Shown piece by piece: positions 16,634 to 25,705 of a stretch of 64,000 bases of DNA. How positions within the stretch are numbered: position 1 is the first letter of the stretch; the number at the start of each line of letters is the position of its first letter. The notes under the pieces are model-generated. The model searched no databases. It saw nothing but the letters and a program-made list of their open reading frames with translations, and was not told where the DNA came from. Source of the stretch: Kribbella italica (GTDB lineage: Bacteria; Actinomycetota; Actinomycetes; Propionibacteriales; Kribbellaceae); contig NZ_JACHMY010000001.1 in assembly GCF_014205135.1 (NCBI RefSeq), forward strand, positions 5,146,001 through 5,210,000, in the 5' to 3' direction. The position numbers and the translations under genes were made by a program.

Positions 16634-17917
16634 TCAGAGCTGGTCGCGGATGAGTGCGGCCAGCCGGTCGAGCGCCGGCTCGAGCTCGGCCGGCGTGACC
16701 GAACTGCAGGACAGTCGCAGCGCGTGGATCGGGGCATCGCCGTCGTAGAAGTGACCCATCGGCGTCCACAGCACGCCGTACTCCTGGGCCGACTTCGCGA
16801 GCAGCGCGTCGTCGACCACGAACGGGACCGTGACGACCAGGAAGAAGCCGCCCGACGGCACGTTCCAGGTGACCTCGCCGTCAGGAAATCGAGCAGCGAG
16901 GCCCTTGGTCAGCGCGTGCAGGTTCGCGGCGTACGTCGAACGCTCGCGCTGGTTGGCCGCGACCAGGCTGCACTCGTGCTGGAGGAGCTTGCCGCCGATC
17001 ATCGCCTGGCCGATCGCCGACGTGTTCACGGTGACCATGCTCTTGATCTTCGACAACTCGTCGGCCAGCAAGCTGGTCGTCCCGTCCGGGTGCGCGACGA
17101 GCTGGTCGGCGACGACGTACCCGACGCGCGCGCCTGGCAGCGCCGTCTTGGCGAACGACCCGAGGTAGATCACCCGGCGCTCGGTGTCGAGCGTCTTCAG
17201 CGTCGGCACCCGGTCGACGCCCTCGACGGGGAACAGGCCGTACGGGTTGTCCTCGAGCAGCAGGAAGTCCTGCTCGGCCGCGACGTCGAGCAACCGTTGC
17301 CGGGTCTCCAGATCGAGGCTCAGACCGGACGGGTTGGCGAAGTCCGGCATCACGTAGCACGCGCGTGGCCTGAGCCCGTCGGCCTTCGCGGCCTTGACCA
17401 CGGCAATCAGGTCGTCCAGGTCGATCCCATCGTTGCCCCCGGCAACCGGCAGGACGGGCAGGTCGAGCAGCCGCGCGGCGCCGGTGATGCCGACGTACGC
17501 CGGTTCGACCGCGAGCAGGACGTCGTTCGCGTCCTTGCGCAGGGCGCGGAGCGCGAGCACCATCGCCTCCTGGCAGCCGACCGTCACCACGAGCGCCTCG
17601 GGGTCGACGGTGATGCCCTCGTCGGCGAGCAGGTTCCGCGCGACCAGGCGGTGCACGATCCCCTTCGTCCGCCCGTACTGGAAGACCGTCCGGCGCACCG
17701 CGGCCTCGTCGTACCCGAGCTCGTCGCGCAGGTAGGCACAGAAGGTGTCGAGGTAGGAGTGCAGGTCCTCGATCGCGTAGAACTCCTCCGCAGGCCGGCC
17801 GGCGGCGAGCGAGATCGCGTCCGGGTAGTGCTGCGCGACCTCGTTGAGGAAGTTCATCGAGTTCAGTGCCTTGTCGGTGAGCGCGCCGTGCAGGTCGCTC
17901 ACGTCGAGGTCAGCCAT
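16634..17917 (-). CDS. hpgT: HpgT-like PLP aminotransferase (4-hydroxyphenylglycine transaminase type)
   Basis: Fold-type I aminotransferase of 427 residues. The PLP lysine is K257 in GSFAKTALPGARVGY, with D223 in LEDNPYG and N195 in FANPSG. The N-terminus (LHGALTDKALNSMNFLNEV) and the KIKSMVTVNT segment resemble HpgT enzymes of glycopeptide clusters, which convert 4-hydroxyphenylglyoxylate to 4-hydroxyphenylglycine. The next gene upstream is hydroxymandelate-oxidase-like, the preceding step, and the two overlap by eight bases. A generic MocR-type or 2-aminoadipate aminotransferase role remains possible. The ribosome-binding site is AGGA just before ATG 17915-17917. Confidence 0.72.
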   Translation of the reverse strand: MADLDVSDLHGALTDKALNSMNFLNEVAQHYPDAISLAAGRPAEEFYAIEDLHSYLDTFCAYLRDELGYDEAAVRRTVFQYGRTKGIVHRLVARNLLADEGITVDPEALVVTVGCQEAMVLALRALRKDANDVLLAVEPAYVGITGAARLLDLPVLPVAGGNDGIDLDDLIAVVKAAKADGLRPRACYVMPDFANPSGLSLDLETRQRLLDVAAEQDFLLLEDNPYGLFPVEGVDRVPTLKTLDTERRVIYLGSFAKTALPGARVGYVVADQLVAHPDGTTSLLADELSKIKSMVTVNTSAIGQAMIGGKLLQHECSLVAANQRERSTYAANLHALTKGLAARFPDGEVTWNVPSGGFFLVVTVPFVVDDALLAKSAQEYGVLWTPMGHFYDGDAPIHALRLSCSSVTPAELEPALDRLAALIRDQL

Positions 17918-19241
17918 CGTTCCTCCAGGTCAGTCCCTTGACGGCCGCGAGATCGGCGCACCCGGCCAGCAGCATCGCGTCGGTCACCTCGGTCCGCAAC
18001 AACCCGAACGCCTCGTCGCAGGCGTCCACAGCCAGGGCCCACAGCAACGGTCTTCCGATCAGTACGCCGCTCGCGCCGACGGCGAGCGCCTTCAGCACGT
18101 CGGTGCCGCTGCGGATGCCGGAGTCCATCAACACGTCGATATCGTTGCCCACCGCATCGACCACCTCAGGCAGGGCGTCGATCGAGGCCACCGCGCCGTC
18201 CAGCTGGCGGCCGCCGTGGTTCGACACCACCACCGCGGTCGCTCCGATCTCCGCAGCCCGTCGAGCATCTCGGGGGTCCAGAATTCCCTTCACCACCAAG
18301 GGAAGCTCGGTCCTGCGCTTCAGCCACTCGAGGTCGTCCCAGGACACCGTCGGCGAGAACGCGGATGCCGTGTGCGCCGCGACCGCCGACACTCCGGGGA
18401 CCGCCGCATGCGCCTCTCGCGTGGTCTGCAGGTTCGCCGCCACCACGTCGTCCGGCAATGCGAACCCGTTCCGTACGTCGCGCAACCGGCGTCCCATGAC
18501 CGGAACGTCGACCGTCACCACCAACGCCGAACACCCGGCCGCCCGATCGACCAGGCCCTCGACCACGGCCCGATCCCGCAACCAGTACAGCTGAAACCAG
18601 CACTCCCCCGGGATCTTCTCCAGCGGGTAGCTGCTCAAGGTCGAGATCACGTACGGCACGCCGGCATCGGCAGCAGCCTGCGCCAGCTCCAGCTCCCCCT
18701 CCGGATGCACCAACCGCTGATAAGCCATCGGCGCCACCGCAACAGGCATCTCCGAAGCCGACCCCACGAGCCGACCACTCGGATCAGCAGCCTCAACCCC
18801 AGCCATCACTCGAGGGGTGATGCGCACCCGGTCGAGAGCAGACCGATTGCCCCGCAAGGTCAGCTCGGCGCCACTACCGCCGGAAATGAAGTCACCCACC
18901 GGCGCCGAAAGCAGACCACCGGCGAGAGACTCGTAGTCGGCAAGACACAGCGCACCCGCACCAGCGCGCCCCCCGCCGACGCCCGCCCGGGAGTCGGGCG
19001 AGAGCGGAGCGCCGGGCGGCAACTGGACGCCGGGCGAGAGCTGGGTGCCCCGTGGGGCCTGAGCGCCGGGCAGGGGCTGGGCGCGGGGCGGGACCTGGTC
19101 GCCGGGGGGGACCTGGACACCAGACGGGAGCTCGGCGCCGGGCGGGAGCTGGACGCCGGGCGAGAGCTGCTTGCCCGGCGGGAGCTGGGCGCCGGCGCGC
19201 GGAGCGCGCTCGGCTTCGGGGGCGGGCTGCTCAATCCCCAC
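17910..19241 (-). CDS. FMN-dependent alpha-hydroxy-acid oxidase (hydroxymandelate oxidase-like) with repeat extension
   Basis: Protein of 443 residues. Residues about 98-443 are a full FMN alpha-hydroxy-acid oxidase with Y219, D245, K318 (LVVKGI) and the catalytic pair H342/R345 in NHGGRQLDG. Relatives include glycolate oxidase, lactate oxidase/monooxygenase and Hmo, which oxidises 4-hydroxymandelate. Context (HpgT-like neighbour, HmaS-like gene at 33.7 kb) favours Hmo. Hmo-type enzymes are about 360 residues. The extra N-terminal 95 residues hold eleven 6-residue repeats. The GTG at 19239-19241 overlaps the esterase stop by 11 bases, and I see no in-frame ATG or GTG between it and the catalytic domain; a TTG lies at residue 74. 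Confidence 0.75.
   Translation of the reverse strand: MGIEQPAPEAERAPRAGAQLPPGKQLSPGVQLPPGAELPSGVQVPPGDQVPPRAQPLPGAQAPRGTQLSPGVQLPPGAPLSPDSRAGVGGGRAGAGALCLADYESLAGGLLSAPVGDFISGGSGAELTLRGNRSALDRVRITPRVMAGVEAADPSGRLVGSASEMPVAVAPMAYQRLVHPEGELELAQAAADAGVPYVISTLSSYPLEKIPGECWFQLYWLRDRAVVEGLVDRAAGCSALVVTVDVPVMGRRLRDVRNGFALPDDVVAANLQTTREAHAAVPGVSAVAAHTASAFSPTVSWDDLEWLKRRTELPLVVKGILDPRDARRAAEIGATAVVVSNHGGRQLDGAVASIDALPEVVDAVGNDIDVLMDSGIRSGTDVLKALAVGASGVLIGRPLLWALAVDACDEAFGLLRTEVTDAMLLAGCADLAAVKGLTWRNDG
18990..19187 (-). repeat. Eleven 18-bp in-frame repeats at the 5' end of the Hmo-like gene
   Basis: Residues 19-84 of the oxidase are eleven 6-residue units such as QLPPGK, QLSPGV, QLPPGA and QVPPGD, each from an 18-bp unit with a CCGGGCG core on the plus strand. 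Most units share the pattern Q-hydrophobic-P/S-P-G-x; units 6, 8 and 11 are diverged. The core resembles that of the rimI repeats, but the unit length differs (18 against 21 bp). Confidence 0.88.
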
Positions 19242-20151
19242 CGAAGATCTCCCTCAGCCACGTTGCTGCTTCGGCGATCGCTCGGCGGCCGCCCTCCAAT
19301 GCACCGGACATCGCGAAGAAGCCGTGCACCATGCCGTCGTACCGAGTGAGCGTCGTCGGCACTCCCGCGGCGGACAGCTTCTCCGCGTAGAGCTCGCCCT
19401 CGTCGCGGAGCGGGTCGTACTCGGCGGTGATCACCAACGCCGGTGGGAGGCCGGCATGGGAGTCCGCCAAGAGAGGGGACGCGAGTGGATCGACGCCCTG
19501 GGCCGGGTCGGTGAGGTAGTGCTTCCAGTACCAGTTGACCGACGTCTGGTTGAACAGGTGCGGATCGACCCCGGCGCGCATCGACGGGGTGTCTGAGCCG
19601 TAGAGAGTGTTGGGATAGACGAGCAGCTGCCCGGCCAGCGCAGGACCGTTGTCTCGGGCAAGCAAAGTGGTGGCCGCGGTGAGGTTGCCGCCGGCGCTGT
19701 CGCCGCCGACGACGACGCGCTCGGGGTCGACGAACGAAGCCTTGGCGATCCACGCCGTTGCGCGGTGGCAGTCGTGGACCGCCGTCGGGAACGGGTGCTC
19801 GGGCGCCAACCGATAGCCAACCGTGATCACCTGACACCCGGCGGCGTTGGCGAGCCGGCGGCAGATGCCGTCGGCGGTCTCGATGCTGCCGAGCGTCCAG
19901 CCGCCGCCGAAGAAGTAGACCAGCGTCGGCATCGGGCCGTCTCCGAGAGGCCGGTAGATCCGCAGCGGCAGCCCGAGCTCGTCGACGAACACGTCCTCGA
20001 CGGAATCGACGGGCTCGACCTCACCACCGGCGGCCTGGATCGACGCGAGGTCCGCGGCGCGCGCCTCGGCGAGAGTCTGGGTGTAGAGCTGCGGTACGCC
20101 GTCCGCCGCGCGCTGCGCACGCATCGCTTCCACCTGCGGGTCAAGGGGCAT
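19231..20151 (-). CDS. HSL-family alpha/beta hydrolase (esterase)
   Basis: Protein of 306 residues of the hormone-sensitive-lipase family. The oxyanion motif is FGGGW (the usual HGGG with His replaced by Phe), the nucleophile elbow is GGDSAGG, the acid is in EYDPLRDEG and the His in DGMVHGFF. It overlaps the P450 stop by 11 bases upstream and the oxidase start by 11 bases downstream, so it sits inside the P450-esterase-oxidase-aminotransferase operon. A role in ester cleavage of an intermediate or release of product is inference. Confidence 0.85.
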   Translation of the reverse strand: MPLDPQVEAMRAQRAADGVPQLYTQTLAEARAADLASIQAAGGEVEPVDSVEDVFVDELGLPLRIYRPLGDGPMPTLVYFFGGGWTLGSIETADGICRRLANAAGCQVITVGYRLAPEHPFPTAVHDCHRATAWIAKASFVDPERVVVGGDSAGGNLTAATTLLARDNGPALAGQLLVYPNTLYGSDTPSMRAGVDPHLFNQTSVNWYWKHYLTDPAQGVDPLASPLLADSHAGLPPALVITAEYDPLRDEGELYAEKLSAAGVPTTLTRYDGMVHGFFAMSGALEGGRRAIAEAATWLREIFGGD

Positions 20152-21400
20152 CGCCCACCTCCACTGGCATCGACTCGAACCCCCGAAGGAACTGCTGCGG
20201 GTACCTCACCGGCGCCCGCGCCGCCCGGAGCCCTGGTAGCCGCGACATCAACAACGGAAACGCCAACTGCGCCTCGGCCCGAGCCAGCGCAGCCCCGAGA
20301 CAGAAGTGCGGACCAGCTCCAAAGCTCAACGGACGAACACTCCCTTGAGAAGCTCTTCTCTCGGCTGTCGAGACGATCGGGTCAGCTGCGAACCGTGTCG
20401 GGTCGAAGCGGTCTGCCTCCGGATAGCTCTCCGGGTCGCGGTTGGCGGCGCCCAGCATCACCAGGACCACCTCCTTCGGCGGGATCGTCGTCCCGGCGAT
20501 CTCGATCACGTCGTCGGCGTAGCGGGCGACGTACTGGACCGGCGACTCGTAGCGGAGCACCTCTTCGACGAACGGTCCCATCGGGGCCGAGCGGAGCTCG
20601 GGGTGGGCCAGCAGCAACGACAACCCGTTGCCCAGCAGGTGGATCGTCGTGACGAAGCTGGCGTTGAAGAGGACCAGCAGGTTGCAGACCAGCTCCTCGT
20701 CCGTCACATCGGTGTCCTCGGCAACCAACTGGCTGATCAGGTCGTCGGCCGGCTCAGTACGCCGTACGGCGATCAACCGACGGTAGTAGGAACTCAGCTC
20801 GACCGTCGCCTCGTCCGCACGGGCCAGGACCTCCGCGGTCTTCCCCGTCACGTCCAGGAACTCGTTGATCCGCTGCACCCGCGGCCTGAACCACGCCAGA
20901 TCCTCCGCCGGGATCCCGAGCAGCGCCGCGACCACCGAGCTCGGCAGCAGGTAGGCGAACTCCGCCATGAAGTCCGCCTCCCCGTCGGCCAGCAATCGAG
21001 CCTCCAGCCCGTCGATCAGCGACGAGATCTGCGCGACCATCGCCGGCTCCAGCTCCTGCACCCGCCGCGGCGTGAACACCTGCTGGAACAGGCGCCGGGC
21101 CCGCACGTGCCGCTCGCCGTTGCTGTACATCATCGAGTTGTTGAGCGCGGCCAGCAGCGGATGCTCCCGCCAGGCCGCACCACCGTGCGAGTCCGCGAAC
21201 GCGTCGTCGGTGACGCGCACCCGCGGGTCCCGCAGCACCTGGTTCACCGCGTCGTACCCGGTGACCACCGCCGCGTAGGGGCCGCTGCCCCCGATGAGGG
21301 AGACGGGACCGTGCCTTCGCAGATCGGCGTAGTACCGATAGGGGTCCTCGAGACCTTCTGCGCTGAACAGTCCTTGCAGCACCTGGGCGGCGGTGGTCAT
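20141..21400 (-). CDS. Cytochrome P450
   Basis: Bacterial class I P450 of 419 residues. Haem-binding Cys367 lies in SFGAGPHFCLGAALARAE and the ExxR motif is E280-V-L-R283. The I-helix oxygen-activation motif, usually A-G-x-E/D-T-T, reads A247-S-F-V-T-T252: the glycine is Ser and the acidic residue is Val, with both Thr kept. It resembles tailoring P450s and lies six bases downstream of the SGNH hydrolase gene. Redox partners are not encoded nearby. The substrate is presumably the cluster intermediate. Confidence 0.92.
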   Translation of the reverse strand: MTTAAQVLQGLFSAEGLEDPYRYYADLRRHGPVSLIGGSGPYAAVVTGYDAVNQVLRDPRVRVTDDAFADSHGGAAWREHPLLAALNNSMMYSNGERHVRARRLFQQVFTPRRVQELEPAMVAQISSLIDGLEARLLADGEADFMAEFAYLLPSSVVAALLGIPAEDLAWFRPRVQRINEFLDVTGKTAEVLARADEATVELSSYYRRLIAVRRTEPADDLISQLVAEDTDVTDEELVCNLLVLFNASFVTTIHLLGNGLSLLLAHPELRSAPMGPFVEEVLRYESPVQYVARYADDVIEIAGTTIPPKEVVLVMLGAANRDPESYPEADRFDPTRFAADPIVSTAERRASQGSVRPLSFGAGPHFCLGAALARAEAQLAFPLLMSRLPGLRAARAPVRYPQQFLRGFESMPVEVGDAP

Positions 21401-21406
21401 CTCAAC

Positions 21407-22711
21407 TCACCGGACCAGCTGCAGCGGGATCGAGTTCGCCATCGCCTGGTAGCCGGCGTCGTTCGGGTGGATGTGGTCGCCGGAGTCGTACGCGGCGTTC
21501 AGCTTGCTCGGCGCCGCGGGGTCGCGGAGCACCCGGTCGAAGTCGATCACGCCGTCGAAGGTGTGCGAGTTGCGCAGCCAGGAGTTCACCGCCTGGCGGT
21601 TCGTCTCCTTCTCCGCGGTCCAGCCGCCGGGCGTGGTGAAGCCCTCGTACGGCGTGATGGTCGCGCCGAGGCTGCGGATCCCGCGCTCCTTCAGCTGCGC
21701 GTTGACCTGCTGCAGCTGCGCGATGATCTGGTCGGCGGACGCGCCGTTCATCCACAGGTCGTTGATCCCGAGGTGGGTGATCACGGTCTCCGGCCTGGTC
21801 TGGGCCAGGACGTCCTCGTTCAGCCGGGCCAGCGCGTTCAGGCCGAGCTGCTCGAACCCGGGCGAGCCCAGGATCGGCTCGGTGCCGTCGCGGTTCAGCC
21901 GGCTGCCGGACAGGCCGACGTTCAGGACGCCGGCCGTGCCGCGCCGGTGGTCGGCGGCCAGCCGCTCGGCGAGCTGGTCGGGCCAGCGGTTGTTCGCGTT
22001 CGCCGTACTGCCGACGCCCTCCGCGATCGAGTCGCCGAGTACGACGACCGCGCCGTCGGCGTCGGAGGTCTGCACGTCGACACCGGACAGGAACGTCCAG
22101 CAGCAGGGCCGGGTGGTCGTGTACGCCGTACCGGCGGTCTCGTTGGTCAGGTTGCCGGGACCGAAGTAGTTCTCCTGGAACGTCTGCGCGTGCCAGGAGG
22201 TCGGGCCGGTCGCGGTCGGGTAGTAGACGCTGATCACCAGCGTGGCCAGGTCGGGAACGCGCAGGTTGACCGGGTCGCTGAGCAGCTCGGCACCCTTGTT
22301 CATGGTGGCGGTCGTCTTGCCGCCGAAGGTCAGCGTGCGCTTCGAGGCCGGGTCGAGGTCGGACATCGCCGGCGTGGCGGCGTTCGCCTTGGCGACGGTC
22401 GCGCCGCCGATCTGCACCGGCCGGTCGCCGTAGATGTTGGTGAACCGGATCCGGACCTTGTCCCCGCCGACCGACGGGCGGACGACGTACCGGGCGCTCT
22501 GGTCGGTCAGGCCGGTGGCGCTGAAGCCGGCGGCCTCGGGCCGGGTGATGCCGGCCGACCAGCTGCCGACCCACGTGGACTTGCCCCCCTGGCCGCCGTA
22601 CGACGACGAGCTGGTGCTCTGGGCCTCGGATCCGGTGAAGACCAGAGCTGATCCGGCCAGCGAGACGGCGGCGGCGAGCGCGGCCGTTCGGACGGTACTG
22701 GGAATGCGCAT
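21407..22711 (-). CDS. Secreted SGNH/GDSL hydrolase
   Basis: Protein of 434 residues. A signal peptide (about 1-30) precedes an extra N-terminal beta domain (about 45-200, from WVGSWSAGITRP) and a C-terminal SGNH domain. Block I is LGDSIAEGVG, block III GINDLW and block V DHIHPNDAGY, so Ser, Gly, Asn and His are all present. This architecture is common in actinobacterial secreted esterases. The ATG at 22709-22711 is preceded by a G-run; an upstream ATG at 22726 adds five residues. It heads the operon containing the P450, and a promoter is visible upstream. It could be an independent secreted esterase that merely precedes the cluster. Confidence 0.83.
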   Translation of the reverse strand: MRIPSTVRTAALAAAVSLAGSALVFTGSEAQSTSSSSYGGQGGKSTWVGSWSAGITRPEAAGFSATGLTDQSARYVVRPSVGGDKVRIRFTNIYGDRPVQIGGATVAKANAATPAMSDLDPASKRTLTFGGKTTATMNKGAELLSDPVNLRVPDLATLVISVYYPTATGPTSWHAQTFQENYFGPGNLTNETAGTAYTTTRPCCWTFLSGVDVQTSDADGAVVVLGDSIAEGVGSTANANNRWPDQLAERLAADHRRGTAGVLNVGLSGSRLNRDGTEPILGSPGFEQLGLNALARLNEDVLAQTRPETVITHLGINDLWMNGASADQIIAQLQQVNAQLKERGIRSLGATITPYEGFTTPGGWTAEKETNRQAVNSWLRNSHTFDGVIDFDRVLRDPAAPSKLNAAYDSGDHIHPNDAGYQAMANSIPLQLVR

Positions 22712-22778
22712 GGAACAACCCCCCATTGGGTTGAAGCGCGCGGGGCCAGAAATACCCGGCGCGAGTGGCGGTGTCGGA

Positions 22779-22807
22779 AACCTAGTTCCGGAAAGCTGTA
22801 ACGTCAA
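22779..22807 (-). promoter_or_regulatory. Predicted promoter for the SGNH-P450-esterase-oxidase-aminotransferase operon
   Basis: On the minus strand a TTGACG -35 element (22802-22807) and a TAGGTT -10 element (22779-22784) are separated by exactly 17 bases, in a locally AT-richer part of the divergent intergenic region. The leader to the ATG at 22711 would be about 60 nt. I found no equally good element for the rightward ligase operon. Confidence 0.5.
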
Positions 22808-22904
22808 CGGATACTTTTAATCGGCCACTTGAATTCACCTGAAACCTGGCCGCGCGCTAATTCGCCAAGTACAGTCCTGCCCGGATCGAGAAGGGTGGGG
22901 TGCC

Positions 22905-24458
22905 ATGTCGGTCGATCTCGTGGTGGGCGAAAACCTGGAGCATTCCGATTCCTACGTGGTGACCGCGCTCGGCCTGTTCGCCGCGTACGGCGAGCGGCCC
23001 GCGATCGTCGCCGGGGACCGCCGGCTGAGCTACGCCGGGCTCCGGGCCCAGGTGCTCGACCTGGCCGCGTCGCTGCAGGAGCGCGGCGTCGGTCCGGGCA
23101 CCGGCGTCCTGGTGCTGGCCGGGAACACGCTGGAGCTGCCCGCACTCCAGCTGGCCCTGCACCTGGTCGGTGCGCGGAGCATGTGGATCGCACCGATCGC
23201 CGGGCGCCGGGAGATCGAGGCGTTCGCGCGGCTGTCCGCGCCGGACGTGTTCGTCTACGACCCGACGAGCAAGGCCGTGCTGGGCGAGCGGCTGGCCGTA
23301 CAGCTCGGCGTACCGGTGCACTGCCTGGGTCCTGGTGGGCTCGGCCCGGACCTGCTGCAACCGCCGGCTGGAGCCTTCACTGCCGAGGACGGCGACGCCG
23401 AGCCGGCCACCTGCCTGCAGACCAGCGGGACGACCGGCGAGCCGAAGCTGGTGCACCACCGGCAGGCGTTCTACGAGCAGATCCTGACCCTGGCCGCGGA
23501 CTACCTGGCCGCCGGGCTGCCGGTGCTGCGGCACCTGTCGCACTCGCCGATGGCGTTCGCGAGCGGTCAGATCACCACGTTCTTCAACCTGTTCCAGGGC
23601 GGCGTGCTGTACGTCGAGGACCAGTGGGACGCCGGCCGGGCGCTGGCCACGATCCAGCGCGAGCGGATCAACTCGACGTACGTGTCACCGCCGCTGCTCT
23701 ACCAGCTGCTCGACCACCCGGACCTGGCCACGACCGACGTGACCAGCATGTTCATGCTGAACGTCGGGGCCGGACCGGCGGCGCCGTCGCGGCTGCGGCA
23801 GGCCATCGCGCGGTTCGGGCCGGTCCTGCGGATCGTGTACGGGCTGAGCGAGGTCATCGTCGTCACGGCACAGCCGGGGCTCACGGAGGACCCGGAGCAC
23901 CCGGAGCGGCTGCGGTCGTCCGGTACGCCGTACGGGGACGTGCGGGTGGAGATCCGCGGCGCTGACGGACACCCCCTGCAGGCTGGTGAGACCGGGGAGA
24001 TCTACGCCACCAGCAAGCTGCGGTTCGCGGGCTACTGGGGGCGGCCGGACCTGACCGAGCGGGCCATCGTCGACGGGTGGGTGCGGACGGGTGACCTGGG
24101 CTACCTGGACACCGACGGGTACCTGTACGTCGTCGACCGGGTGCAGGACACGATCGTCACCGGGGCGAGCAACTGGAACGTCTACTGCCGGCCGATCGAG
24201 GACCTCCTGCAGGCGCAGCCTGGGGTGCGGGCGGCGGCAGTGGTCGGCGTACCGGACGAGGAGTTCGGTGAGGTGCCGCACGCGTACGTCGTCCGGTACG
24301 CCGGAGCGTTGCTGGACGCCGCTGACCTGCGGGAAGCCGTCCGGGACGAGTTCAACGACATGTGGGTGCCGCGGTCGATCGAGTGGCTCGACGAGCTGCC
24401 TCTGACGTCGGCCCACAAGGTCGACAAGGTCGCCCTGCGCGCCCGGCACGCGACATGA
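22905..24458 (+). CDS. AMP-forming acyl/aryl ligase (first of three in the cluster)
   Basis: ANL-superfamily ligase of 517 residues. The phosphate loop is LQTSGTTGEPK, the adenine motif YGLSEV, the TGDLGYLDTDGYLYVVDR segment carries the ribose-binding Asp and hinge, and the C-terminal catalytic Lys is probably in LTSAHKVDK. It is free-standing, with no carrier domain, so it would form an acyl-CoA or load one of the two free ACPs. It opens a four-gene rightward operon (ligase, MFS, SGNH, O-methyltransferase) and overlaps the MFS start in ATGA. The substrate could be an aromatic or fatty acid. Confidence 0.88.
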   Translation: MSVDLVVGENLEHSDSYVVTALGLFAAYGERPAIVAGDRRLSYAGLRAQVLDLAASLQERGVGPGTGVLVLAGNTLELPALQLALHLVGARSMWIAPIAGRREIEAFARLSAPDVFVYDPTSKAVLGERLAVQLGVPVHCLGPGGLGPDLLQPPAGAFTAEDGDAEPATCLQTSGTTGEPKLVHHRQAFYEQILTLAADYLAAGLPVLRHLSHSPMAFASGQITTFFNLFQGGVLYVEDQWDAGRALATIQRERINSTYVSPPLLYQLLDHPDLATTDVTSMFMLNVGAGPAAPSRLRQAIARFGPVLRIVYGLSEVIVVTAQPGLTEDPEHPERLRSSGTPYGDVRVEIRGADGHPLQAGETGEIYATSKLRFAGYWGRPDLTERAIVDGWVRTGDLGYLDTDGYLYVVDRVQDTIVTGASNWNVYCRPIEDLLQAQPGVRAAAVVGVPDEEFGEVPHAYVVRYAGALLDAADLREAVRDEFNDMWVPRSIEWLDELPLTSAHKVDKVALRARHAT

Positions 24459-25705
24459 AGCCGTCGCCTCGGGCAGCGCTGATCAGCCTGTTCACCGCGG
24501 ACATCCTGTCCGCCCTGGGCACCCGGGTGTCGGCCGTCGCGATCCCCTGGCTGGTCCTGACCAGCACCGGCAGCGCCGCGAAGATGGGCGTGATCGCCGC
24601 CTGCGAGATGCTCCCGTACGCGCTCACCGGGGTCCTGGCCGCACCCGTCGCCGACCGCCTCGGCCACCGCCGCACGTCGATCATCGCCGACACCGGCAGC
24701 GCCCTGGCGCTGATCGCGATCATCCTTCTCCCCGGCACGTCGTTCCTCGAACTGGCCCTCCTGGTCGCCGTCGGAGGCTCCCTCCGGGGCATCGGCGACC
24801 GGGTGAAGCACGTGATGCTCCGCCCACTGGCCGAGCAGTGCGAGGTGTCGATGCTCCGCATCACCTCCCTGTACGAGGGCCTGAGCCGCGCAGCCACCCT
24901 GGTCGGGGCTCCACTGGGCGGCCTCCTCATCGCCCTATTGGGCACCCACGGAGCCCTCTGGGCAGACGCCTTCAGCTTCGTCGCGTGTGCGGTGCTGGTC
25001 GCAACCCTGGTCCACCTGCCGGCTGAAGCACCGGCCGAGGAGCAACCGAAGACTGAGCCGTACTGGACCGCTCTGCGCGGCGGCTTCACCTTCCTTCGGG
25101 GGGATCAGGTGCTGATCGGGATGATGTTGATGACCTTCGCCATCAACGTGTTCGGGCAGGCCAGTGCGGCGGTCTACACGCCGTTGTGGGTGGAGGAGGT
25201 GGTCGGGTCGCCGGTCGTGCTGGGGCTGCTGTTCGGTGGGTTCGCCGGTGGCGCGCTGCTCGGGAACGTGATCTTCACCGTGTACGCCGACCGCATCCCG
25301 CCGTACCGGGCGTTCGTCATCGGGGCTCTGGTCGGCGGGGCGCCACGCCTGCTGACCATGGGGCTGTCGGACACGGTCTGGCTCGTGGTGTCGGTCAGCT
25401 TCCTCTGCGGGATCGCCAACGCCTCGCTCAACCCGGTCATCGGCGCCACCCTCTTCGGGCGGGTCCCGCCGGCCCTCCAGACCCGCGTGTTCGGCGTGAT
25501 CGGCGCGATGACCTTCGCCGGCATCCCTGTCGGCAGCCTGCTCGGCGGCTGGAGCGCCTCGGCGCTCGGACTGCGCCCGGCCCTCCTCCTCTCCGGCGGC
25601 CTCTTCCTGCTCGCCACCCTCATCCCCGTCGTCCAGCTCTACCGCCGTCCCGACGCAGCACCGCAGTTCAGCGGCAGCCGCAAGCCAGAGGAGGAGCCCG
25701 CTTGA
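24455..25705 (+). CDS. MFS transporter
   Basis: Integral membrane protein of 416 residues with about 12 predicted helices. The loop DRLGHRRTSIIAD after helix 2 is MFS motif A, with a second copy of the pattern in the C-terminal half (YADRIPPYRAF). It resembles MFS_3/TetV-type drug exporters. The ATG at 24455 overlaps the ligase stop by four bases and the stop overlaps the TTG start of the next gene. The position suggests export of, or self-protection against, the cluster product. Confidence 0.88.
   Translation: MKPSPRAALISLFTADILSALGTRVSAVAIPWLVLTSTGSAAKMGVIAACEMLPYALTGVLAAPVADRLGHRRTSIIADTGSALALIAIILLPGTSFLELALLVAVGGSLRGIGDRVKHVMLRPLAEQCEVSMLRITSLYEGLSRAATLVGAPLGGLLIALLGTHGALWADAFSFVACAVLVATLVHLPAEAPAEEQPKTEPYWTALRGGFTFLRGDQVLIGMMLMTFAINVFGQASAAVYTPLWVEEVVGSPVVLGLLFGGFAGGALLGNVIFTVYADRIPPYRAFVIGALVGGAPRLLTMGLSDTVWLVVSVSFLCGIANASLNPVIGATLFGRVPPALQTRVFGVIGAMTFAGIPVGSLLGGWSASALGLRPALLLSGGLFLLATLIPVVQLYRRPDAAPQFSGSRKPEEEPA

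Noticed and set aside
20306..22651. Plus-strand open frame of about 780 codons
   Set aside because: It is antisense to the P450 and SGNH hydrolase genes, low-complexity and without any recognisable motif.
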